Origin: Actinomycetota bacterium
GTDB lineage: Bacteria > Actinomycetota > Thermoleophilia > Gaiellales > Gaiellaceae
DNA: 64,000 nucleotides
Assembly: GCA_003161615.1 (NCBI GenBank)
Contig: PMOB01000006.1
Span: forward strand, 1 to 64,000
Reading direction: 5' to 3'
Both the position numbers and the translations under genes were made by a program. Under the pieces are notes generated by a model. That model searched no databases. It had not been told where the DNA came from and saw only the letters and a program-made list of their open reading frames with translations. This document shows positions 13,900 to 22,083 of this stretch, piece after piece (within the stretch, counting starts at the first letter, position 1; each line of letters begins with the position of its first letter).

Positions 13900-14361
13900 G
13901 TGCTCGAGGTTGGGGAAAAGGCGCCGCTCGAAGCCGGCGTGTGGACGACGCCGCGTGAGCGCGCGACGATCGGCGACTTATTGCACGAACGCCCGCTCCT
14001 GCTTCTCTTCTATCTCTTCGACTGGTCGACGACCTGAACAAGTGAGCTCGAGCTCCTGCGTGACAGGAGAGAGGAGCTCCAGGCGGCCGGCGTCGAGCCG
14101 TACGCGATCTCGCGCGACTCGCCGTACACGCACGTCGCGTGGATGCAGGCGCTCGACCTCGACTTCCCGCTCCTCTCCGACTGGAACGCCGACGCGACGC
14201 ACGGCTTCGGCGTCGAGTACGAGCACAACGGGATGAGGGACGTCTCGCGCCGGAGCGCCTTCCTCCTCGACCGCGACGGCGTCGTGCGCGGCGCGTGGGC
14301 GTACGCGAACGACGAGCTGCCCGACCTCGACGAGCTGATCGCCGCGGCGAAGCTCTTGTAG
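13900..14361 (+). CDS. peroxiredoxin, probable selenoprotein (in-frame TGA at codon 46)
   Basis: Read through the TGA at 14035-14037, the frame gives 153 residues of a BCP/AhpE-like peroxiredoxin: VGEKAPLEAGVWTT at the N terminus, LLLLFYLFDWSTT-U-TSELELLRDRRE around the active site, then DSPYTHVAWMQAL, FPLLSDWN and a RSAFLLDRDGVVR strand with the conserved Arg. The TGA replaces exactly the peroxidatic Cys of the T/SxxC motif (S at -3). The 107 codons after it remain in frame and keep family motifs. A SECIS-compatible hairpin follows directly. Sec would give a fast hydroperoxide reductase. The alternative is a nonsense mutation or sequencing error; no sel genes are in the window. Start GTG 13900, probably leaderless. 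Adjacent to a thiol-ligase gene. Confidence 0.85.
14044..14079 (+). promoter_or_regulatory. bacterial SECIS-like hairpin
   Basis: It begins 6 nt after the UGA. The lower stem GAGCTC (14044-14049) pairs with GAGCTC (14074-14079). A 3x4 internal loop (GAG/AGAG) follows, then an upper stem CTCCTG (14053-14058) with CAGGAG (14064-14069), and a 5-nt apical loop CGTGA. The loop lies 21 nt from the UGA and has G as its second base, within the range described for bacterial SECIS elements. The coding sequence here uses AGT, AGG and AGA, codons otherwise rare in the window, as expected if RNA structure constrains it. Confidence 0.75.
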
Positions 14362-14392
14362 TCGTCCGGCGAATCGCCTTTACTCCCGCAGC

Positions 14393-14971
14393 ATGGAAAC
14401 CACTTCTGCGCACGTTCCCGAGAGCAGGGCCGGCTGGATCACTCCCGCCATCCTCCTCACCGTCGTCGGCGTGTTTCTCCTCTTCGCCTTCAAGGCGACT
14501 GACGCCAGCACGACCTGGTTCGCCGCCTTCAAGCTCATCCACGTCAGCGTCGCCGTCTTCTGGGTCGGTGGCGGTCTTCTCCTCACCGCGCTCGCGATTC
14601 GCGCCGAGCGCGCTGACGATCCCGAAGAGATCGCGACCATCGCCCGGCAGGCGACGTTCGCCGGCGAGAAGCTGTTCGCGCCTGCGGGTGGCGTCGTCCT
14701 CGCGATGGGGATCGCGATGGTGATCAACCAGCACATCGGCTTCGGCACGACTTGGGTCGACATCGGGCTCGCCGGCTTCGCGGTCTCGTTCATCACCGGG
14801 ATCGCCGTTCTCTCCCCCCGCGCGAAGAGAATCGCGGGGCTGTGCGAGACCGTCGGAGCAGCGGCTCCGGAGACGCAAGCCGCGATCAACGAGATCCTCC
14901 TCATCGCCCGTCTCGACGTCGCGCTGCTCGTGCTCGTCGTCGCCGACATGCTGATGAAGCCGTTCAGCTAA
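14393..14971 (+). CDS. DUF2269-type integral membrane protein
   Basis: A 192-residue protein with about four hydrophobic helices: ITPAILLTVVGVFLLFAF, FKLIHVSVAVFWVGGGLLLTALAI, VLAMGIAMVINQ and IGLAGFAVSFITGIAVLSPRAK. It ends with a fifth, LDVALLVLVVADMLMKPF. The pattern of a KxxHVxxAVxWVGG segment and a late ARLDVxLLxLVxxDM helix resembles DUF2269 / predicted integral membrane proteins, with invariant His and Asp that could bind a metal or heme; this is inference. It follows the selenoprotein-like peroxiredoxin by 31 bp on the same strand. A TTTACT box lies 8 nt before ATG. Confidence 0.65.
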   Translation: METTSAHVPESRAGWITPAILLTVVGVFLLFAFKATDASTTWFAAFKLIHVSVAVFWVGGGLLLTALAIRAERADDPEEIATIARQATFAGEKLFAPAGGVVLAMGIAMVINQHIGFGTTWVDIGLAGFAVSFITGIAVLSPRAKRIAGLCETVGAAAPETQAAINEILLIARLDVALLVLVVADMLMKPFS

Positions 14972-15114
14972 GTCACTTGACCTGAAGACGCTGCTCGAGA
15001 CGGGCGAGCCGCTCACCACCTAACCGATGAGTTTCGCGCTCGCGGCGAGTCTCTTTCCCAGAGGCTCGCCGATCAGCGAGACTCAGCACAGTCCCGCGAA
15101 TCGAGGAGAGATCG

Positions 15115-16188
15115 ATGTCGAAGACCCTGTTGACCGTCGCCACCCGCAAGGGCACCTTTCTGCTCGAGAGCGACGACCGGAAGAGTTGGACGCTGAGCGA
15201 GCCTCTCTGCGAGGGCTGGCCGATTTACCACGCGATCTACGACGCGACATCCGACTCGATCTACGCCGCCGCGGCAAGCGAGTGGCACGGCTCGGCCATC
15301 TGGCGCAGCCGCGACCACGGCGCGACCTGGGAGATGTCGAGCGAAGGCCTCACATACGGGGACGAGGACGGGCGGAAGGTCTCCAAGGTCTCGACGCTCG
15401 CGCGCGCCGGCGACCGGCTACTCGTCGGCGCCGAGGCGCCGGGCATCTTCGAAAGCAGAGACAACGGCGAGACGTGGTCACTCCTCTCCACCCTCTCCGG
15501 CCAGCACGGCAGCGAGGCCTGGGACGACCCCGCGAACCAGCCGCCCGGCCATCTCGGGATCTCCGGCTTCGTCACCGACGCCGAAGACTCCGACAACTTC
15601 TTCGCGATCGTGCAGGGCGTCGGCGCGTTCCAGACCGACGACGGCGGCTCGTCCTGGGCGCCGCGCAACAGCGGCCTGCGGCGCGACTGGCCCGGCGATT
15701 ATGAGGACGTGGGTTTCTGCGTCCACAAGCTCGTCCGCTCGTCGAACCCGGAGCGGATGTATCAGCAGAACCACGTCGGCATGCATCGCTCCGATGACGC
15801 CGGCCAGTCGTGGACGGAGATCACCGAGGGACTGCCGGGCGACTTCGGCTTCGCGGCCGCCGTCCATCCGCACGACACCGAGTCGTTCTACGTCATCCCG
15901 GTCGACGGCGGACACGGCAGGACGATGCACGAGGGAAAGGCGACGGTCTGGCGCACGCGCGATGCCGGCTCGAGCTGGCAGCCGATGCGGAACGGGCTGC
16001 CGCAGGTGGACGCGCACCTCGGCGTGCTCCGGCAGGGGATGACGATGGACAAGCACGACGTCCCCGGCGTCTACTTCGGCACGAGCACCGGCCAGGTCTT
16101 CGCGAGCGCCGACGAAGGCGAGACGTGGAGCGAGATCGCGAGTTACCTGCCGTCGATCTCCTCCGTCGACGTCGCGATCGTCGACTAG
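15115..16188 (+). CDS. BNR/Asp-box beta-propeller protein (sialidase/WD40-YVTN-like)
   Basis: A 357-residue repeat protein. Six Asp boxes are visible: SRDHGATWE, SRDNGETWS, TDDGGSSWA, SDDAGQSWT, TRDAGSSWQ and SADEGETWS, spaced as the blades of a propeller. The Asp boxes stabilise blade turns and do not themselves show catalysis, and the sialidase arginine triad is not evident. There is no signal peptide, so it is probably cytoplasmic. The start is strongly supported by GAGGAGAG 6 nt upstream. It is followed after 10 bp by a MoaD/ThiS-like gene, so the two form a pair. Function unknown; existing databases often call such proteins exo-alpha-sialidases, which I would not. Confidence 0.85.
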   Translation: MSKTLLTVATRKGTFLLESDDRKSWTLSEPLCEGWPIYHAIYDATSDSIYAAAASEWHGSAIWRSRDHGATWEMSSEGLTYGDEDGRKVSKVSTLARAGDRLLVGAEAPGIFESRDNGETWSLLSTLSGQHGSEAWDDPANQPPGHLGISGFVTDAEDSDNFFAIVQGVGAFQTDDGGSSWAPRNSGLRRDWPGDYEDVGFCVHKLVRSSNPERMYQQNHVGMHRSDDAGQSWTEITEGLPGDFGFAAAVHPHDTESFYVIPVDGGHGRTMHEGKATVWRTRDAGSSWQPMRNGLPQVDAHLGVLRQGMTMDKHDVPGVYFGTSTGQVFASADEGETWSEIASYLPSISSVDVAIVD

Positions 16189-16198
16189 GAGAAGCGAG

Positions 16199-16462
16199 AT
16201 GGCCGACGTCCGCCTGCCCGGGACGCTGACGCCGCTCTTTCCCGGCTTACCACGCCGCCTCGAGGTCGGGGCGGCGACGGTGCTCGGCGCCTTCGACGAG
16301 CTCGACGCGCAGTGGCCGGGACTCCGCGACCGCCTCGTCGGGGAAGGCCCGACACTGCGCTCGCACATCCACGCCTACGTCGACGGCGAGCGCTCCAGGC
16401 TCGACACACCGCTCGCTGCGGGCTCCCGCCTCGACGTGATCGCCGCCATCTCGGGCGGCTAG
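16199..16462 (+). CDS. MoaD/ThiS-family ubiquitin-like carrier protein
   Basis: An 87-residue beta-grasp protein ending in AAISGG, the diglycine terminus that is adenylated and thiocarboxylated in sulfur carriers such as MoaD and ThiS. The body VRLPGTLTPLFPGLPRRLEV...TVLGAFDELDAQWPGLRDRLVGEG...HIHAYVDGERSRL...LAAGSRLDVIAAISGG follows the family pattern. A ribosome site GGAGAAG precedes the ATG. No MoaE, MoeB, ThiF or ThiG gene is in the window, so the sulfur recipient is unknown. Its tight linkage to the upstream propeller gene suggests joint function. Confidence 0.85.
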   Translation: MADVRLPGTLTPLFPGLPRRLEVGAATVLGAFDELDAQWPGLRDRLVGEGPTLRSHIHAYVDGERSRLDTPLAAGSRLDVIAAISGG

Positions 16463-16510
16463 AGCGCTCGCCTGGGCCAGTGCTTACTCTCACTTGACCT
16501 TCTCGATCTT

Positions 16511-16688
16511 CCGCCGGAGGCTAAGCCTCGCGCAGCGGGCTTAGCCGGAGGCTTTCCCCGCTCCCCGGCGCGCGCCGGAGGCGCCCGCCGCGGCGGCCAA
16601 CAAAGCTCTACTGCACGAGTGCGCGGAAGACCGCGCTCTTCCGCGCGCGAGTTCGTTGCCTTTCCGCGAGCGAGTGCGAAGCACTCGC
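16511..16688. repeat. cluster of strong hairpins between convergent MoaD-like gene and fabI
   Basis: The 235-bp gap between convergent genes has no gene. It holds GCTAAGCC/GGCTTAGC (16520-16545), a perfect 10-bp stem GCGCGGAAGA/TCTTCCGCGC with 6-nt loop (16621-16646), and GCGAGTGC-GAA-GCACTCGC (16670-16688). The motif GCCGGAGGC occurs three times (about 16512, 16543, 16568). Part of it, CCGGAGGCTAA, recurs inverted in the 35.5-kb gap. It probably ends transcription from both sides; it may be a dispersed intergenic repeat. Confidence 0.55.
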
Positions 16689-16697
16689 GAGCGAGCG

Positions 16698-17477
16698 CTA
16701 CATGCCCATCGAGTGGTAACCGGAGTCGACGTAGAGCGTCGTCCCGGTCACGTTCACTGCGCCGTCTCCGAGGAGATACGCGGCGCCGGCGCCGACATCG
16801 TCGGCGGTGATGTGGCGGCGGAGCGGCGAGCGCTCCTCGACGATGTCCTCCATCGTCGTGAAACCGGCGATCGAGCGCGCGGCGAGCGTGCGCACCGGCC
16901 CGGCCGAGACGGCGTTGACGCGGATGTTCTTCTCCCCGAGATCCCACGCGAGGTACTTCACGCAGGAGTCGAGCGTCGCTTTCGCCACGCCCATCACGTT
17001 GTAGTGCGGCACCGCCCGCTCGCCGCCGAGATAGGTCATCGTGACGATCGAGCCGCCGCCGGCCTTCTCCATCAGCGGCTCGGCCGCGCGCGCACACGCG
17101 ACGAGGGAGTAGGCGGAGATGTCTATCGCCAGCCAGAAGCGGTCGCGCGGCGTGTCGGTGAAGCGGCCCTCGAGATCCTCCGCGGCGGCGAAGGCGACGG
17201 AGTGGACGAGGAGGTCCAGCTCGCCGCCGAACGCCTCCCCCACCTCGCCGAAAACGCGCGCCACGTCGTCGTCCGAACGGACGTCGCACTCGGTGACGAG
17301 CGCTGCGTCGACCGAGCCCGCGAGGTCGCGGACAGTCGACTCGATCCGCTCGCCCTGGTACGTGAAGGCGAGCTTCGCGCCGCCGGCCGCGAGCTGCTGT
17401 GCGATCGCCCACGCAATCGAGCGCTTGTTGGCGACGCCGAGGACGAGACCGCGCTTCCCCTCGAAAGATCCGGACAC
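16698..17477 (-). CDS. fabI: enoyl-[acyl-carrier-protein] reductase (NADH), FabI type
   Basis: A 259-residue short-chain dehydrogenase of the FabI branch, which reduces enoyl-ACP in the last step of each fatty-acid elongation cycle. The FabI-type nucleotide site GVANKRSIAWAIAQQL, LVHSVAFA, and the catalytic spacing of YNVMGVAK (Tyr-x6-Lys) with SAGPVRTLAARSI are diagnostic. The C terminus TGTTLYVDSGYHSMGM is typical. Start GTG 17477 with TAGGAT 7 nt upstream, probably leaderless, divergent from the secreted subtilase. A FabL-like reductase is encoded at 58.8 kb, so two isozymes exist. Confidence 0.95.
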   Translation of the reverse strand: MSGSFEGKRGLVLGVANKRSIAWAIAQQLAAGGAKLAFTYQGERIESTVRDLAGSVDAALVTECDVRSDDDVARVFGEVGEAFGGELDLLVHSVAFAAAEDLEGRFTDTPRDRFWLAIDISAYSLVACARAAEPLMEKAGGGSIVTMTYLGGERAVPHYNVMGVAKATLDSCVKYLAWDLGEKNIRVNAVSAGPVRTLAARSIAGFTTMEDIVEERSPLRRHITADDVGAGAAYLLGDGAVNVTGTTLYVDSGYHSMGM

Positions 17478-17521
17478 GGGCGCGATCCTACGGGATGCAG
17501 TTCGCCGGGTAGCCTGTCGTG

Positions 17522-20500
17522 GTGCGCCGCGCCGCGATCCTGCTGGGGCTGAGCGCGGCCCTCGCCGCTCCCGCCGTCGCGGCAGCGACCGTCTTCCCCG
17601 GGAAGCACCTCGTCCCGATCAAGTTGCACGGACCGCGGCTGCGGCAGGGGACGATCCACCTCCAGCCGGCGGATCCGCGTGTGCGCGTGATCGCCAGCCT
17701 CCCCCTGCCACCGCTCGCGCGCCGCTACGGCCGCGGGCTCGCCGCCTATGGAGGACGGCGGATGCTCGCCGTCCACAGCGCGACCTCGCGGGCGTATCTC
17801 GCCGAGCTCGCCACGGCCCAGGTGCGGGCCGTCGCCGAGCTCCACGCGCAGATCCCGCAGGCGCGCGTGCAGGAGCGCTTCTCGATCCTGCTCGACGCGG
17901 TCACCGTCAGCCTTCCGAATTCGAAGCTCCCGAAGCTGCTCCGCGAGCGGGAGTTCAAGCACGTCTATCCCGTCTTCCACTACACGCTCGCCGACGACAC
18001 GTCGCCGGGAGTGATCGGCGCGCCGCAACTCGAGCAGGCGCAGGGCGCCGACGGCCACGGCATGAAGATCGCGGTCGTCGACGACGGGATCGACCAGACG
18101 AATCCCTTCTTCAGCGCGACCGGCTACACGTATCCCGCCGGCTTCCCGAAAGGGGACACGAGCTACACGACCGCGAAGGTGATCGTCGCGCGGGCGTTCC
18201 CCGGTCCGGGCAGCGGGCAGGCGGGGAAGCTGCCGCTCGACCCGCTGACGTCGTTCCACGGGACCCACGTCGCGGGGATCGCCGCGGGAGATGCAGGGAC
18301 GACAGCGCCGGCGAGCGACGCCCATCCGCAGGTGACGGGGCTGAGCGGCGTCGCGCCGAAGGCGTGGCTCGGCAACTACCGCGTCTTCACGATCCCGACC
18401 CCGTTCGGCGACGAGGCGGACTCGCCGGAGATCATCGCCGCCTTCGAGGCTGCGGTCGCGGACGGGATGGACGTCATCAACTTCTCGGGCGGCGGCCCGC
18501 AGACCGATCCTGCGAACGACGCGATGATCCCGGCGGTCGAGAACGTCGCGCAGGCGGGCGTTGTGCCTGTGATCGCGGCCGGCAACGAACGCGACCAGTA
18601 CGGCGACGGCTCGGTCGGCTCGCCGGCCACCGCTCCCGACGCGATCGCCGTCGCGGCGACGTCCAACACCCACGTCTTCGCGCCGGCGCTCAACGCCACG
18701 ACCGCGGGCGCTCCCGCGGACCTGCACGGCATCCCGTTCCAGCCGGACTTCGGCAGCGCCGCCGCGTCGATCTGGGCGGGCGGGGAGACGCTCGTCGACG
18801 TCGGCACGATCACCGGAACCGACGGAAACCCGGTCGACCGGCACCTGTGCGGGCCGGCGGACGACCGCTCGTCACCCGACGGCAACCTGCCGGCGAACTC
18901 GCTGACGGGGAAGATCGCGCTCGTCTCGCGCGGGCTCTGTCCGTTCGTGACGAAGGCGCTGCAGGCGATCGACGCGGGCGCGACCGGGATGATCCTCGTC
19001 GACAACCGCGAGGGCGAGGCGGGACCGATCCCGCTGCCGCTCGGGAAGCCGGCCGGGATGATCTCCAACCTCGACGGCGCCGACCTGCGGACGTTCATGG
19101 ACGCACACGGCGGTGTGCTGCAGTTCACCGTCGGCGCCTCGGTGCAGGAGCTCGAGACGGGTCGCAGCGGGATCATCACGGACTTCTCGTCCTCCGGCCC
19201 GACCGCCTTCGGACACGATCTCAAGCCCGACATCTCGGCGCCGGGCGGGCAGATCATCTCCTCGACGCTGCCGAACACCGACAGCTCGCGCTTCGCCGTC
19301 TTCGACGGCACGTCGATGGCGACGCCGCACGTCGCCGGCTCCGCCGCTCTTCTCCTCGAGCTCCACCCGAGCTGGACGCCGGCGGAGGTGAAATCCGCGC
19401 TGATGTCGACCGCGAATCCGGCCTGGCAGAACACCGCTCGGACGGTGGAAGCGCCGGTGATCGACGAGGGCGGCGGACTCGTCTGGCTGCCGCGCGCCGC
19501 GAATCCGCTCCTCTTCACCGAGCCTGCGTCGCTCAGCTTCGAGGACGTGAACGTGCTCCACGGCGCGGCGAGCAAGGCCCTTCTCCTGCAGGTGTCGGAC
19601 GCCGGCAGTGGCTCCGGACTGTGGTCGGTCAGCGTCGAGGCGCAGGCGACGACGGCCGGCGCCTCGCTCGACGCGCCCGGCACCGTGAGCATCACTCCGA
19701 ACGGCGAGATGGACATCCCCGTCACCGCGAAGGCCGCCGCGAACGCGACGCAGGGGGAGAACTACGGCTTCATCGTCCTCACCAAGGGGTCCGACACGCG
19801 GCGGATCCCGTACCTCTTCTATGTCGACCGGCCGGCTCTCGCGAGCCTCTCCGTGCTGCCGCTGCCAAAGCTCACACTCGGCGACACGGCGAAAGGCACG
19901 AGCCACGTCGCTGCCTACCGCTTCCCGGTCGCGCCGTTCGGCAACGCGCCCGACATGGCGCCGATGGACGAGACCGGCTCCGAGCAGGTCTACTCGCTCC
20001 TGCTCACGCATCCCGTCGCGAACGCGGGCGTCTCGGTGCCGCTGCAGAACGGGATCGTCGACCCGTGGCTCCTCGGCGCCGACGACGAGAGCACCGTGCA
20101 GGGCTATGACGGGACGCCGCTCGACGTCAACGGCCTCACGTTCGACTACAACTTCGACATCTCGTCGGCAGCCGTCTCGTTCCCGAGCGTGCAGAAATAC
20201 TTCGTCGCCGTCGATTCCGGCACCGACCCGTACACCGGCGGGAGCCTCGCGGGGAGTTACATCCTCAACTCCTGGGTCAACGACGTCACGCCTCCGTCGC
20301 TGCAGGTGCTGACGAGGCGCGTCTCCGCCGGCCGGCCGACGATCGCGGTGCGGACGCTCGACTCGCAGTCCGGCGTCGACCCGTTCTCTCTCGTGCTCGC
20401 CTACCACGGCGTCCTCGTGGGCTCGCTCGCCTATGACCCGATCAGCGGGCTCGCGATCTTCCCCCTGCCGAAGGCGGCCCCGAAGCTACCCGCCGGCCGG

Positions 20501-20887
20501 CTGCGGATGCTGTTCGCCTCGTCCGACTACGAGGAGGCGAAGAACATCAACACGACGGGGAACAACATCCTCCCGAACACGCGGACGGCGGCGCACAAGC
20601 TGCGTGTGGTGCACGGCCCGACCGCCAACTGGCTGCTCCCGTCAGGCGGCACGTGCGTCGCGCCGCACTCCGGGCTCCTCGTGACGGCGGACGCGCCCGG
20701 CGGCGTGAAGAGCGTCCACTTCCTCCTCGACGGCCGGCGGCTCGCGAACGGCAAGCACGACGCATTCGATCTCTGGAGTGGGAAGCTTGGCCGCGTGAAG
20801 AAGGGCAGGCACAAGCTCGAGGTCGTCGCGCTGACCAAGTCGGGCCGGAGCGCTACGAGCCGGATCCCCATCCACACCTGCGGATGA
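17522..20887 (+). CDS. secreted subtilisin-like (S8) serine protease with PA insert
   Basis: About 1121 residues. A signal peptide (RRAAILLGLSAALAAPAVAAAT) is followed by an I9-like propeptide region (RAYLAELATAQVRAVAELH...VTVSLPNSK). The S8 domain has Asp in KIAVVDDGIDQ, His in FHGTHVAGIAAGD, the oxyanion Asn in IAAGNERDQ and Ser in FDGTSMATPHVAGSAALL. A protease-associated (PA) insert, GKIALVSRGLCPFVTKALQAIDAGATGMILVDN, lies between the Asn and the Ser. A long C-terminal part forms Ig-like/jelly-roll modules, with no anchor motif, so the enzyme is likely released. Two tandem GTG codons (17519, 17522) could start it; the second lies 6 nt from TAGCCT. It overlaps the next SDR gene by 4 bp. 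Confidence 0.93.
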   Translation: MRRAAILLGLSAALAAPAVAAATVFPGKHLVPIKLHGPRLRQGTIHLQPADPRVRVIASLPLPPLARRYGRGLAAYGGRRMLAVHSATSRAYLAELATAQVRAVAELHAQIPQARVQERFSILLDAVTVSLPNSKLPKLLREREFKHVYPVFHYTLADDTSPGVIGAPQLEQAQGADGHGMKIAVVDDGIDQTNPFFSATGYTYPAGFPKGDTSYTTAKVIVARAFPGPGSGQAGKLPLDPLTSFHGTHVAGIAAGDAGTTAPASDAHPQVTGLSGVAPKAWLGNYRVFTIPTPFGDEADSPEIIAAFEAAVADGMDVINFSGGGPQTDPANDAMIPAVENVAQAGVVPVIAAGNERDQYGDGSVGSPATAPDAIAVAATSNTHVFAPALNATTAGAPADLHGIPFQPDFGSAAASIWAGGETLVDVGTITGTDGNPVDRHLCGPADDRSSPDGNLPANSLTGKIALVSRGLCPFVTKALQAIDAGATGMILVDNREGEAGPIPLPLGKPAGMISNLDGADLRTFMDAHGGVLQFTVGASVQELETGRSGIITDFSSSGPTAFGHDLKPDISAPGGQIISSTLPNTDSSRFAVFDGTSMATPHVAGSAALLLELHPSWTPAEVKSALMSTANPAWQNTARTVEAPVIDEGGGLVWLPRAANPLLFTEPASLSFEDVNVLHGAASKALLLQVSDAGSGSGLWSVSVEAQATTAGASLDAPGTVSITPNGEMDIPVTAKAAANATQGENYGFIVLTKGSDTRRIPYLFYVDRPALASLSVLPLPKLTLGDTAKGTSHVAAYRFPVAPFGNAPDMAPMDETGSEQVYSLLLTHPVANAGVSVPLQNGIVDPWLLGADDESTVQGYDGTPLDVNGLTFDYNFDISSAAVSFPSVQKYFVAVDSGTDPYTGGSLAGSYILNSWVNDVTPPSLQVLTRRVSAGRPTIAVRTLDSQSGVDPFSLVLAYHGVLVGSLAYDPISGLAIFPLPKAAPKLPAGRLRMLFASSDYEEAKNINTTGNNILPNTRTAAHKLRVVHGPTANWLLPSGGTCVAPHSGLLVTADAPGGVKSVHFLLDGRRLANGKHDAFDLWSGKLGRVKKGRHKLEVVALTKSGRSATSRIPIHTCG

Positions 20888-21639
20888 GCGAACAACGCGT
20901 TGCGGTCGTCACGGGCGCGTCGTCCGGGTTCGGCGTGGAGATCGCGCGCCGGCTCGCGGCGAGGGGCGACCTGTGCGTCCTGATCGCACGCCGCGCCGAC
21001 CGGTTGGAGGAGCTGGCTGCGGAGATCGGAGGCGAGGCGGAGCCGTGCGACGTGTCGGATCTCGCGGCCGTCGAAGCGGTCGCCGCGCGCGTCCTCGAGC
21101 GGCATCCGCGCATCGGCGTCCTCGTCAACAACGCCGGGATTCCGGGCCGGACGAGCTTCCTCGACGGCGATCCGGAGGTCGTCGAGCGGCTGATCCGCAT
21201 CAACTACCTCGGCAGCGTCTGGTGCCTGCGCGGCTTCTACCCCGGCCTGCTCGCGGCCGCCCCGTCGGACGTCGTGAACATCGTCTCGGTCTCGGGCGTC
21301 GTCGCCGGCCCGCCGAGCGGCCCATACTCCGCGTCGAAGCACGCGCAGCTCGCGTTCTCACGCACGGTCGCCGCGGAGCTGCGCAGCAAACGCATTCGCG
21401 TCCACACGGTCAAGCCCGGGTTCGCCCGGACCGAGGGCTTTCCGCAGGATTGGCTGCCACGGTGGGTGCAACCGATTGTCATCGGCCCGGACGACGTGGC
21501 GGATCACGTTCTCCGCTCGCTCGAGCACGGCCACGGCGAGACGACCGTGCCGCGGTTCTACGGTCCGCTCGGCGCGCTTCAGGACATGTTGCCGAACGTG
21601 TTCACACGTGTCCTTGGTCGCGCGCCGAAAGCTCCATAG
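20884..21639 (+). CDS. short-chain dehydrogenase/reductase
   Basis: A 251-residue classical SDR. The cofactor site is TGASSGFGVEIARRL, the structural motif is NNAG, the catalytic Ser lies in IVSVSGVV, and YSASKHA gives Tyr-x3-Lys. LCVLIARRADRLEEL (Arg after strand 2) suggests NADP preference. The substrate cannot be deduced. The ATG overlaps the stop of the protease (ATGA), so translation is coupled although the functions seem unrelated. Its TAG stop begins a TAGAAT box for the downstream marR gene. Confidence 0.9.
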   Translation: MSEQRVAVVTGASSGFGVEIARRLAARGDLCVLIARRADRLEELAAEIGGEAEPCDVSDLAAVEAVAARVLERHPRIGVLVNNAGIPGRTSFLDGDPEVVERLIRINYLGSVWCLRGFYPGLLAAAPSDVVNIVSVSGVVAGPPSGPYSASKHAQLAFSRTVAAELRSKRIRVHTVKPGFARTEGFPQDWLPRWVQPIVIGPDDVADHVLRSLEHGHGETTVPRFYGPLGALQDMLPNVFTRVLGRAPKAP

Positions 21640-21642
21640 AAT
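21614..21642 (+). promoter_or_regulatory. marR promoter built on the SDR stop codon
   Basis: TTGGTC and TAGAAT are separated by 17 bp. The TAG is the stop codon of the upstream SDR, and the box ends 6 nt before the marR ATG. This is the best-formed of the stop-codon promoters in the window because it also has a good -35. Confidence 0.65.
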
Positions 21643-21648
21643 CGCGAT

Positions 21649-22083
21649 ATGACGCTGGACATGGATCAGATGCGGCCGTCGGTCGACGATGTGATGGCGG
21701 TCGCCGACTTCCGGGCTGCGCTGCGCCGCTTTCTCCGCCAGAGCGAACGGATCGCGCGCCAGTCGGGGCTGACTCCCCAGCGCTATTCGCTGTTGATGAT
21801 GATCAAGGGCGCGCCGGACAGGAAAGAGCAGTCGACCGTGACTGAGCTGTCCGAGCGCCTCCAACTCGCGCAGAGCACCGTCACCGAGCTCGTGCGCCGG
21901 GCCGAGGAAGCGGGCCTGATCGAGCGGGAGCAGTCGCAGCGCGACGCCCGCGTTGCCCATCTCCGGCTAACGCAGGAAGGCGAGCGGCGGCTGATGCTCT
22001 CCTTCACCGAGCTGGCGAAGGAGCGCGACCAGTTGCGCGACGCCTTCTCTCAGCTCGACGGCGGCGTCGCCGGCTACGTCTAG
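21649..22083 (+). CDS. MarR-family transcriptional regulator
   Basis: A 144-residue winged-helix protein. The recognition helix lies in STVTELSERLQLAQSTVTELVRRAEEAGLIERE, followed by the wing SQRDARVAHLRLTQEGERRL and a C-terminal dimerisation helix. It probably represses nearby or unlinked genes in response to a small ligand; no palindromic operator is obvious in the 9-bp gap upstream. Its stop codon interlocks with that of alr in the palindrome CTAG. Confidence 0.92.
   Translation: MTLDMDQMRPSVDDVMAVADFRAALRRFLRQSERIARQSGLTPQRYSLLMMIKGAPDRKEQSTVTELSERLQLAQSTVTELVRRAEEAGLIEREQSQRDARVAHLRLTQEGERRLMLSFTELAKERDQLRDAFSQLDGGVAGYV

Noticed and set aside
14035-14037. TGA in the peroxiredoxin read as a true nonsense mutation (pseudogene)
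   Set aside because: The exact coincidence with the catalytic Cys codon, intact downstream frame and SECIS-like hairpin make Sec insertion more likely, though a genome check for sel genes is still needed.
17119-20109. 996-codon ORF overlapping fabI and the subtilase
   Set aside because: Arg-rich shadow frame. The other frame has signal peptide and complete S8 motifs.
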